A stretch of 6,179 nt of DNA, taken from NCBI GenBank assembly GCA_030648705.1, contig JAUSHF010000001.1:1-6179 (forward strand). The letters run 5' to 3'. Made by a program: the position numbers and the translations under genes. The notes below the pieces were generated by a model. The model made no database searches and was not told the DNA's origin. It saw nothing but the letters and a program-made list of their open reading frames with translations. Positions 1 through 5,433 of the stretch are shown piece by piece. Numbering within the stretch: position 1 is the stretch's first letter; every line of letters begins with the position of its first letter. The DNA comes from a bacterium. GTDB lineage: Bacteria; Patescibacteriota; Minisyncoccia; Phycocordibacterales; PALSA-1337.

Positions 1-2
1 CA

Positions 3-446
3 GTAATACCTATAGGAACAAGGACTATTATTAGGAAATTTTCAGAAAAAAACAAAAAAAGTCATCATTTGGCCGCATCTGAAATATCTATGTACGCCAG
101 TGGTGCACTCGTAAACACTATAAATGACAGCTCTTCGGAAGATGTTCAAAATTTACATAGAGAATGGTCGACAGGGGTATCATCTTCTATTGAGAATATT
201 TCGATACAGCCAAATATACCATCGAAAATATGTGTTACTGCCGATATGGCTATGGAAAAAGCTTTCGGTAATTTAGTTCGAAAGGAGGTAATAAAGACAT
301 TAGGTATATCTGAGGAATCCACAGAGATATTCAATATTGGAGATATGAACTTATCAAAATATATATCAAATGAATCAAGTGGTGTTACAGATGATATTTT
401 ACTTCTATGTGTACTCGGAATTCATAAAGTAAAAAGAAGTATTTAA
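3..446 (+). CDS. C-terminal part of an FtsA/PilM-like actin-fold protein (5' end outside window)
   Basis: The frame is open from the left edge (position 3) to a TAA at 444-446, giving 147 visible residues, so this is the 3' end of a longer gene; the TTG at 69 is probably internal rather than the start. The visible protein begins VIPIGTRTIIRKFSEK and continues LAASEISMYASGAL, which recalls the stretch of FtsA/PilM-family proteins in which a surface strand leads into the last nucleotide-binding subdomain. Later parts (around HREWSTGVSSSIENIS and then IPSKICVTADMAMEKAF) fit the pattern 'helix, then Pro-x-x-(I/V)-hydrophobic-strand' near the end of that fold. The family are cytosolic actin-like ATPases that work in cell division or type IV pilus assembly. 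The next gene starts 11 bases later and encodes a bitopic membrane protein, so the order resembles pilM followed by a pilN-type partner. The family call is from pattern memory only; no ATP-binding motif is visible in this fragment. The A7-C-A7 run at 46-60 is in frame and not a break. Confidence 0.45.
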   Translation, partial: VIPIGTRTIIRKFSEKNKKSHHLAASEISMYASGALVNTINDSSSEDVQNLHREWSTGVSSSIENISIQPNIPSKICVTADMAMEKAFGNLVRKEVIKTLGISEESTEIFNIGDMNLSKYISNESSGVTDDILLLCVLGIHKVKRSI

Positions 447-457
447 TTTAGAAAAAA

Positions 458-1762
458 ATGAAAGAAAAAATATTCTACGATATGAAGCCTAAAAAGAAAA
501 GACTCGTTACGGAGAATTCTTTCTTAACTAAGATTAACAATATTAAAGATGAAAAAATTATAATCGAGGAAAAACCAAAGAAAAATAAACGTCATCGCAA
601 GCTAAAAGCTGGTTTCAAGAGTCTATTAATAACGTCTCTAATTATTCTATCTGTAATAGTGATAATATTTGCTTCAGCTCTGATTTTGCAAAGAGGGACA
701 ATTATCATTACTCCTAATAGTAAAGACGTAGTTGTGGATTCTAAACTTACTGCATATAGAGATATTAAGCCGGGAATATTGAATTTTGAAATAATGACTA
801 TTAAAGATGCCTCGACTACGACTCTAGACGCATCTATTATTACGAGCAAAGAGACGAAGGCTCAAGGTCAAATAACTATCTTTAATTCATATAGTCCAGC
901 CAAACAAACCTTAGTAGCAGGCACAAAAGTGCAAAATTCCACAGGAAAAATCTACAAATTACTAAAAACCGTTGTCGTACCAGGAACAGTCACAGTATCT
1001 GGTAAGAAACAGCCAGGCTCTATTAGTACTACAGTCGTAGCCGAATTATCAGGCAGTTCATATAATATGAGACTTACTGATTCGAACACTAATATGACAC
1101 TCCCAGTCTTTGCTACAAATAAAGCAAAGTTCGATGCATTTACTGTTAAATTAAAAACAGATGTAACAGGTGGAGGAAGTAAGAATGAATTACGTCCCAC
1201 AGCTGATGCTGAGAAGAAAGCAAAGTTAAGTATGGACGATAATTTAAAAACTAAATTATTAGAATTAGCGAAAGCACAAATTCCTGAAGGTTACGTATTC
1301 TTTGATAACAGTTTACTTTACACTTTTGAAACCGTTAACTTTAAACCTGTGGATGATAGAAAGGTAGAAATGGTAGAGCAAGGCACTGCAAATATTCCAA
1401 TCTTCTCGAAGGATGTACTCGCCAGATATCTTATAAAAGGCTCAGATGATAGTTTAAAAAAGTCTAAATTAAATTATTCGGATATAGAGACATTGATTTT
1501 TAACTATAGTCCTAGCCCCAAATCGCTACAAACAGATAAAAACATTATATTCACTTTAAAGGGTAAATTTAAGATAATGGCTTCACTAGATCAGGAAAAA
1601 ATAAAGAATTCTTTTGCGGGTAAAAGTAAAGCCGATATTTCCACCATACTAATAAATTTCCCTGAAATTTCTAAGACAGAAATCATAAGTGGTATATTCT
1701 GGACGAAAAAGTTACCAAATTCTCCATCGAGAATCGATATCGAGGTTATTAACAGCAAATAA
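458..1762 (+). CDS. Bitopic membrane protein with baseplate J/gp47-like extracytoplasmic domain
   Basis: 434 residues. Residues 1-50 are very lysine/arginine-rich (KKKR near 12-15, KKNKRHRKLK at 41-50) and should stay in the cytoplasm. Residues about 53-77 form one strongly hydrophobic helix (LLITSLIILSVIVIIFASAL), and the rest would lie outside the membrane: type II (N-in) topology, with no cleavage site seen. Residues about 130-240 carry a pattern I associate with 'baseplate J/gp47 family' proteins of CPR bacteria: KAQGQITIFNSYS, QTLVAGTKV, GKIYKL, VVVPGT, PGS, then VVAELSGSSYNM and VTGGGS. Residues 250-434 are a less recognisable alpha/beta region. In phages the gp47 domain builds the tail baseplate wedge; its job in cellular, membrane-anchored proteins is not known to me. 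The gene follows the FtsA/PilM-like gene by 11 bases and is probably co-transcribed, suggesting a cytosolic ATPase with a membrane partner. The ATG at 458 has only an A-rich run upstream and no Shine-Dalgarno. Confidence is high that it is a real gene, moderate for the domain. Confidence 0.72.
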   Translation: MKEKIFYDMKPKKKRLVTENSFLTKINNIKDEKIIIEEKPKKNKRHRKLKAGFKSLLITSLIILSVIVIIFASALILQRGTIIITPNSKDVVVDSKLTAYRDIKPGILNFEIMTIKDASTTTLDASIITSKETKAQGQITIFNSYSPAKQTLVAGTKVQNSTGKIYKLLKTVVVPGTVTVSGKKQPGSISTTVVAELSGSSYNMRLTDSNTNMTLPVFATNKAKFDAFTVKLKTDVTGGGSKNELRPTADAEKKAKLSMDDNLKTKLLELAKAQIPEGYVFFDNSLLYTFETVNFKPVDDRKVEMVEQGTANIPIFSKDVLARYLIKGSDDSLKKSKLNYSDIETLIFNYSPSPKSLQTDKNIIFTLKGKFKIMASLDQEKIKNSFAGKSKADISTILINFPEISKTEIISGIFWTKKLPNSPSRIDIEVINSK

Positions 1763-1765
1763 AAC

Positions 1766-1797
1766 TTGACGTATCAGCGGTCTTTTGCTAGTATACT
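1766..1797 (+). promoter_or_regulatory. Sigma70-type promoter for the infA-rpsI operon
   Basis: A TTGACG -35 box (1766-1771; 5 of 6 consensus bases) begins four bases after the stop codon of the membrane-protein gene. Exactly 17 bases later is TAGTAT (1789-1794), preceded by TG at 1786-1787, giving an extended -10 (TGC-TAGTAT). An overlapping TATACT at 1792-1797 matches -10 better but leaves a 20-base spacer. Transcription would begin at about 1801-1804, only about 9-12 bases ahead of the infA ATG, so the leader is very short and lacks a Shine-Dalgarno. The position at the only clear functional boundary on the left side supports the call. Confidence 0.65.
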
Positions 1798-1812
1798 CTA
1801 ACAGTCTTATTA

Positions 1813-2031
1813 ATGGCAAAAGCAGATAAAAATTTAAGTGTATATGGTGTCGTCCAAGAAGCTTTACCCAATACTTTATTTCGAGTAAAGTTAGATGGCC
1901 GAGATGATATTGTGCTTGCATATCTTGCTGGCAAAATGAGAATGAATCGCATTCGCGTTCTTATCGGTGATAAAGTAGAGTTAGAGCTTGACCCTTATGG
2001 AGGAAGGGCTCGTATAAGTCGTCGTTTATAA
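1813..2031 (+). CDS. infA: Translation initiation factor IF-1
   Basis: 72 residues, the usual length for IF-1, a single OB-fold protein that binds the ribosomal A site with IF-2 and IF-3 during initiation in the cytoplasm. The sequence follows the family throughout: [18 protein letters not shown] (residues 10-27), the hallmark [20 protein letters not shown] (40-59) and the ending [12 protein letters not shown]. The ATG at 1813 gives the canonical MAK start. It is the first gene of the operon, preceded by its own promoter and followed after 28 bases by rpmJ, the usual infA-rpmJ-rpsM order. The commonly seen upstream genes secY, adk and map are absent; an unrelated membrane-protein gene takes their place. 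No Shine-Dalgarno is present, and the predicted leader is only about ten bases. Confidence 0.97.
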   Translation: MAKADKNLSVYGVVQEALPNTLFRVKLDGRDDIVLAYLAGKMRMNRIRVLIGDKVELELDPYGGRARISRRL

Positions 2032-2059
2032 TAAAAATAACGAAATAATTTTAATCAAA

Positions 2060-2176
2060 ATGAAAGTACGTTCGTCAGTTAAAAAAATGTGTGCAAAATG
2101 CTCTACAGTCCGCAGAAAGGGCTACGTTTACGTTATCTGTAAATCAAATCCTCGCCATAAACAGCGTCAAGGATAA
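2060..2176 (+). CDS. rpmJ: Large-subunit ribosomal protein bL36
   Basis: A 38-residue gene, too short for many ORF callers: [20 protein letters not shown], then [18 protein letters not shown], ending in TAA at 2174-2176. It matches bL36 over its full length. The zinc-ribbon ligands are intact: Cys11 and Cys14 (CAKC), Cys27 and His33 (C-x5-H). bL36 is a late-assembling protein of the 50S subunit that binds 23S rRNA. It sits in its standard place between infA and rpsM, 28 and 21 bases away, and has no Shine-Dalgarno. It keeps the zinc-binding (C+) form, whereas uS4 further down has none of its possible zinc cysteines. Confidence 0.96.
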   Translation: MKVRSSVKKMCAKCSTVRRKGYVYVICKSNPRHKQRQG

Positions 2177-2197
2177 TATTAATTTTTATATAAAGAA

Positions 2198-2578
2198 ATG
2201 AGAATACTTGGAATAACACTGCCAGAAAATAAGAGAATAGAAATAGCCCTAACCACTCTATATGGTATAGGTCGTTCTAGAGCACAGCATATTTTAACTC
2301 AGGCTGGAGTAGAGTACGGTAAGAAGTCAAAAGATCTTTCAGTTGAGGAAGAAAACGCCATCAGAAAGATTATTGAGCCTATTAAGATAGAAGGGGATTT
2401 GAAGCGTGATACTGCTTCTAATATTAAGCGTCTTAAAGACATTAAGTGTTACAGAGGAATGAGACATTCCAGACGTTTACCAGCTAGAGGTCAGAGAACA
2501 AAGACGAATTCCAGAACAGTTAGAGGAAATATGAGAAAGACCATGGGTAGCGGAAGAAGAAAGGAAGAGAAGAAATAA
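2198..2578 (+). CDS. rpsM: Small-subunit ribosomal protein uS13
   Basis: 126 residues, normal for uS13, which sits in the head of the 30S subunit, contacts the P-site tRNA and forms bridges to the 50S. The N-terminal domain shows ITLPENKRIEIALTTLYGIG (residues 6-25) and the helix-two-turn-helix region; the conserved C-terminal block CYRGMRHSRRLPARGQRTKT lies at 84-103, followed by NSRT-RG and a basic tail (GRRKEEKK) that would thread towards the tRNA. The start gives MRILGITLP, a residue or two shorter than the common MARIAGV form. It follows rpmJ by 21 bases and precedes rpsK by 26. Only a too-close AAAGAA precedes the ATG, so there is no true Shine-Dalgarno. Confidence 0.97.
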   Translation: MRILGITLPENKRIEIALTTLYGIGRSRAQHILTQAGVEYGKKSKDLSVEEENAIRKIIEPIKIEGDLKRDTASNIKRLKDIKCYRGMRHSRRLPARGQRTKTNSRTVRGNMRKTMGSGRRKEEKK

Positions 2579-2604
2579 TCAAATAAATAATAATTAATAA
2601 CATT

Positions 2605-3033
2605 ATGGGAAAGGTAAGAATAGCAAAAACAGAAAATAAAGCAGAAGGAACAGCAAAAGCAGTTCCTCAGGCTTCGGCTAAGCGCAGAATGGATAGTGGT
2701 ATCCTATATGTTCAGTCTACTTATAACAATACATTATGTCTATTAACAGACATTAAGGGTAATGCTATAGCTCAGTCATCGGCAGGCGCACTAGGATTTA
2801 AGGGGGCAAAGAAGGGAACTCCGTTCGCAGCTGCAAAGGTGGGTGAAACTCTAGCACTTAAAGCATCCCTAATTGGAATCAAAGAAATCGCAGTAGTAGT
2901 TAAAGGTGTCGGGTCCGGACGTGAGTCTGCGATCCGCGGTTTTATTTCTAAAAGTATAAACATATCCGCTATTAAGGATATGACACCAGTACCTTTTAAC
3001 GGTCCTAAACCACCTAAACCAAGAAGAGTTTAA
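2605..3033 (+). CDS. rpsK: Small-subunit ribosomal protein uS11
   Basis: 142 residues, slightly longer than usual because of a lysine/alanine-rich N-terminal extension of about 28 residues before the conserved core (SGILYVQSTYNNTLCLLTDI, 31-50). The signature SSAGALGFKGAKKGTPFAA is at 58-76, and KGVGSGRESAIRGF at 100-113 replaces the more usual KGPGPGRE-AIR. The C-terminus (DMTPVPFNG, then PKPPKPRRV) carries Phe where many bacteria have His (PxPHNG) and Pro where Cys or Gly-Cys is common. uS11 lies on the 30S platform beside the Shine-Dalgarno/anti-Shine-Dalgarno helix and the 3' end of 16S rRNA, of interest here because the window's genes lack Shine-Dalgarno sites. It follows rpsM and precedes rpsD by 17 bases, the normal order. 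Confidence 0.97.
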   Translation: MGKVRIAKTENKAEGTAKAVPQASAKRRMDSGILYVQSTYNNTLCLLTDIKGNAIAQSSAGALGFKGAKKGTPFAAAKVGETLALKASLIGIKEIAVVVKGVGSGRESAIRGFISKSINISAIKDMTPVPFNGPKPPKPRRV

Positions 3034-3050
3034 TATTTAAATATTTTATT

Positions 3051-3653
3051 ATGATCATCGGCCCAAGATACAAAAAAGCAAGAAAGTTAGGTATACCAGT
3101 ATTTGAGAAAACTCAAACACCTAAATACACAGCGCATTTAGCTTCTAAGTCAAAACCACAAGGTGGTCGCGGACGTACAGAATATGCTATGCAGATGCTA
3201 GAGAAGCAACGTGCTCGTTTCTCTTACGGAGTTGGTGAAAAGCAATTTTTTAACTATGTTAAGAAGGCTTTATCTGAAAAAGGTGATACATCTTTAGCTC
3301 TAGTTAGAATGTTAGAGGGGCGCCTAGACAACGTAGTACTTCGCTTAGGAATGTTAGCATCACGTGCAGCATCACGTCAGGCAGTATCACATGGTCATAT
3401 TACAGTTAACGGTAAGAAGGTTACCATCCCTTCATATCAGGTAAGTCTAGGAGATATAATCTCTATCAGAACAGGAAGTCAGTCAAAACCCCTATTCGTA
3501 TCAGCATGGGAAAAGGCTAAAAAGGCCCCAATCCCAGCGTGGATTAAGTTTGACTTTGATAAACAGCAAGCTCGGATCGACGGCGAACCAAAAGTAGCTA
3601 CCACAGAACTTTTGTTCAATGTTAAGTCAGTGCTTGAGTTTTATACCAGATAG
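3051..3653 (+). CDS. rpsD: Small-subunit ribosomal protein uS4
   Basis: 200 residues, the family's usual length. uS4 is a primary 16S rRNA binder that nucleates 30S assembly and lines the mRNA entry channel; in E. coli it also represses its own operon. The N-terminal part keeps SKPQGGRGRTEYAMQMLEKQ (33-52) and the helix around YGVGEKQFFNYVKKA; the S4 RNA-binding domain spans about 91-150 (RLDNVVLRLGMLASRAASRQ, then VSHGHITVNGKKVTIPSYQV). The protein has no cysteine at all, so it is the zinc-free (C-) form. The end is typical (ELLFNVKSVLEFYTR). It alone in the window stops with TAG. The 3' end overlaps the predicted rpoA promoter. Confidence 0.97.
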   Translation: MIIGPRYKKARKLGIPVFEKTQTPKYTAHLASKSKPQGGRGRTEYAMQMLEKQRARFSYGVGEKQFFNYVKKALSEKGDTSLALVRMLEGRLDNVVLRLGMLASRAASRQAVSHGHITVNGKKVTIPSYQVSLGDIISIRTGSQSKPLFVSAWEKAKKAPIPAWIKFDFDKQQARIDGEPKVATTELLFNVKSVLEFYTR

Positions 3654-3662
3654 TGTTATAAT
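3634..3662 (+). promoter_or_regulatory. Internal extended -10 promoter for rpoA and downstream genes
   Basis: TTGAGT (3634-3639) in the last codons of rpsD is followed after exactly 17 bases by a perfect TATAAT (3657-3662), with TG at 3654-3655 forming an extended -10 (TGT-TATAAT). Transcription would begin near 3669, giving a leader of about 37 bases before the rpoA ATG at 3706. The 52-base rpsD-rpoA gap is the widest in the operon, as expected if a second promoter sits there. It would let rpoA-rplQ-rplM-rpsI be made independently of the infA promoter. Confidence 0.6.
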
Positions 3663-3686
3663 TATTTTTTGTTAATTAAGCTATTA

Positions 3687-3703
3687 TTTTTTAAATTAAA
3701 AAA
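3687..3703 (+). repeat. Short A/T palindrome in the rpoA leader
   Basis: TTTTTTAA (3687-3694) and TTAAAAAA (3696-3703) are perfect inverted arms around one central base, ending two bases before the rpoA ATG. As RNA this could form a weak A-U hairpin of about six pairs over the ribosome landing site. It may equally be a chance product of A/T-rich spacer sequence. Confidence 0.4.
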
Positions 3704-3705
3704 CT

Positions 3706-4692
3706 ATGTCTGAAAGCGTACTTTTACCCTCAAAACCAAGAATCATAAAAGAAGAAGGTTTTACGGGCGTTTATGAAATAGATGGTCTTTATCCGGGTTA
3801 CGGGCATACGCTCGGCAACTCCTTAAGAAGGATTATTTTGTCGTCTCTGCCAGGCGCAGCTATCACTAAAGTTAAGATAAATGGCGTGAGCCATGAATTT
3901 TCAGTGATAAACGGTGTTAAGGAAGACGTTATAAACATTCTTCTAAACTTAAAAAAGATTCGTTTGACCCTAGCCGGAAATGAAGCTCAGACTATTACTA
4001 TAAAGGCAAAGGGTGCGAAAGTTATCACAGCAGCTAATATAACGGCTCCTTCTCAGATCGAAATCATAAATCCTGACGCTTACATTTGTACTATTTCTGA
4101 TAAGAATACAGAATTAGAGATGGACATCACAGTGGAAAAGGGTCTAGGATACGTTTCAAAGGAAGTTTTACATAAAGAAAAAGTAGACATCGGCAATATT
4201 GCTATGGATGCTCGTTTTACACCTATTCTAAAAATTAATTACGAAGTAGAGAATATGCGTGTTGGTGAAAGAACAGATTTCAATAGATTAAAGTTCTTTA
4301 TCGAGACAGACGGAACAGTTACACCTTCCAATGCTCTTCAAGATTCTATAAAGATTATGATAGAGCAGTTAAAGGCTATCGTAGGCTTTAAAGAAGACGA
4401 AATTCCTGAGGAAAAAGAAGTCTCCGGAACTTCAGAATCCAGTGAAGCTGGAGGAGAGGTAAAAGTAGACGAAGATAAGAAAGAATTAGATACAGAATTC
4501 CTAAAGACTAGAATCGATGCTATCGGATTATCACCTCGTACAGTTAAAGCTTTAGCTAGTGCAAATATTCGCACAGTTGGAGGTTTAGCTAGAAAAAAAG
4601 AAGCTGATATTCTAGATGTAGACGGCCTAGGTAATAAGGGAATACAGGAAATAAAGAAAGTATTATCTAATTACGGAATAACATTAAAATAA
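3706..4692 (+). CDS. rpoA: DNA-directed RNA polymerase alpha subunit
   Basis: 328 residues, full length. The alpha N-terminal domain (about 1-230), which dimerises and holds beta and beta', has the signature YPGYGHTLGNSLRRIILSSL (29-48) and MDARFTPILKINYEVE (167-182). An acidic, Glu/Ser/Gly-rich linker (about 229-262, EDEIPEEKEVSGTSESSEAG) leads to the C-terminal domain (263-328) that touches UP-element DNA and activators. There, LSPRTVKAL (275-283) keeps the arginine equivalent to E. coli R265 (R278 here), but the position of N268 is Lys (K281); the second motif GLGNKGIQEIK keeps equivalents of K298 and E302, with Gly for S299. The linker is long enough to let the domain move freely. rpoA follows rpsD and precedes rplQ by 23 bases, the normal order, and probably has its own promoter. 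Confidence 0.98.
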   Translation: MSESVLLPSKPRIIKEEGFTGVYEIDGLYPGYGHTLGNSLRRIILSSLPGAAITKVKINGVSHEFSVINGVKEDVINILLNLKKIRLTLAGNEAQTITIKAKGAKVITAANITAPSQIEIINPDAYICTISDKNTELEMDITVEKGLGYVSKEVLHKEKVDIGNIAMDARFTPILKINYEVENMRVGERTDFNRLKFFIETDGTVTPSNALQDSIKIMIEQLKAIVGFKEDEIPEEKEVSGTSESSEAGGEVKVDEDKKELDTEFLKTRIDAIGLSPRTVKALASANIRTVGGLARKKEADILDVDGLGNKGIQEIKKVLSNYGITLK

Positions 4693-4715
4693 ATCAGGAT
4701 ATTTAAGAAAAGATT

Positions 4716-5069
4716 ATGAATCACCATAGAAAACAAAGAAAATTTGGAAGAAAGATGAATGGCAGAAATGCTCTCATGGTTTCTTTGGCGCATGCATTAG
4801 TGGAGAATAAGAAGATAAAGACCACACTAGCAAAGGCTAAGGAACTTCGCCCATTTATTGAAAAAGCTGTCACAAAGGCAAAGATAGGAACTCTAGCTTC
4901 TCGTAGATTATTAACTGCTAGATTAAGAAGTCCTGAAAGTGCAGAAATCCTAGTAAAGGAGATTGCTCCAACCTTTAAAGATAGAGCTGGAGGATATACC
5001 AGAATCATCAAACTTCCTCGTAGGAATCATGACGCTGCTTTAATGGCTATTATCGAATTTGTAAAGTAA
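4716..5069 (+). CDS. rplQ: Large-subunit ribosomal protein bL17
   Basis: 117 residues, typical of bL17 of the 50S subunit, which lies near the peptide exit tunnel. The start is nearly canonical (MNHHRKQRKFGRKMNGRNAL), continuing to a helix (HALVENKKIKTTLAKAKELR, 26-45) and then ASRRLLTARL. The conserved C-terminal block is GGYTRIIKLPRRNHDAALMA (92-111), with NHDAA in place of the more usual GD-A. The pair rpoA-rplQ is near universal in bacteria, which supports the call. The stop is followed after five bases by rplM. A weak purine run (AAGAAAAGA) precedes the ATG; it is the nearest thing to a Shine-Dalgarno in the operon and still poor. Confidence 0.97.
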   Translation: MNHHRKQRKFGRKMNGRNALMVSLAHALVENKKIKTTLAKAKELRPFIEKAVTKAKIGTLASRRLLTARLRSPESAEILVKEIAPTFKDRAGGYTRIIKLPRRNHDAALMAIIEFVK

Positions 5070-5074
5070 TTTTT

Positions 5075-5428
5075 ATGACAAAGACTAAACACATTATAGA
5101 CGCCACAGATAGAACCATTGGAAGAGTAGCTTCAGAAGCTGCAGCACTTCTAATTGGTAAAAACAGCGTAGAATTTGCTAGAAATATAGCCCCTAAAGTA
5201 GAAGTACAAATCATAAACTGTTCAAAAGCAAAAATTCCAGTTAAGAAGCTTGAGGATAAAGTTTATGTCACATTCACAGGATTCCGTGGAGGACTTTACA
5301 ATGCTACTCTTGGTGAAGTAATCACAAAGAAAGGTTATGGTGAAGTTATTAGACGTGCAGTAGACGGAATGCTTCCAAAGAATAAGCTTAGAAAAATTAT
5401 GATTATGAATCTTAAAGTTGCTGAATAA
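5075..5428 (+). CDS. rplM: Large-subunit ribosomal protein uL13, short form
   Basis: 117 residues, against about 140-150 in most bacteria. The core is clear: HIIDATDRTIGRVASEAAAL (6-25), LLIGKN, VQIINCSKAKIPVKKLEDKV (44-63), TGFRGGLYNATLGE (68-81) and the RNA-binding AVDGMLPKNKLRKIM (95-109). The protein ends at LKVAE, so the usual C-terminal tail after 'LKVY-G' (typically ending in a PEHPH-like stretch) is missing, and the Trp-Tyr that commonly opens the core is replaced by KH. No frameshift is evident: the TAA is clean and rpsI starts five bases later. uL13 is an early-assembly 23S rRNA-binding protein. rplM-rpsI is a conserved pair. Confidence 0.96.
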   Translation: MTKTKHIIDATDRTIGRVASEAAALLIGKNSVEFARNIAPKVEVQIINCSKAKIPVKKLEDKVYVTFTGFRGGLYNATLGEVITKKGYGEVIRRAVDGMLPKNKLRKIMIMNLKVAE

Positions 5429-5433
5429 AATAT

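Noticed and set aside
46..61. A7-C-A7-G run containing an in-frame A-AAA-AAC heptamer that could be a -1 frameshift site
   Set aside because: The -1 frame meets a TGA at about position 80 and the zero frame continues into a family-like sequence; A-rich DNA produces such heptamers by chance.
69..446. TTG at 69 as the true start of a 125-residue protein
   Set aside because: The frame is open to the left edge and the residues before the TTG fit the same protein family, so the gene most likely begins outside the window.
458..1762. Phage or prophage tail gene
   Set aside because: The baseplate-like domain is tethered by a membrane helix and no other phage gene is near; the context is chromosomal housekeeping.
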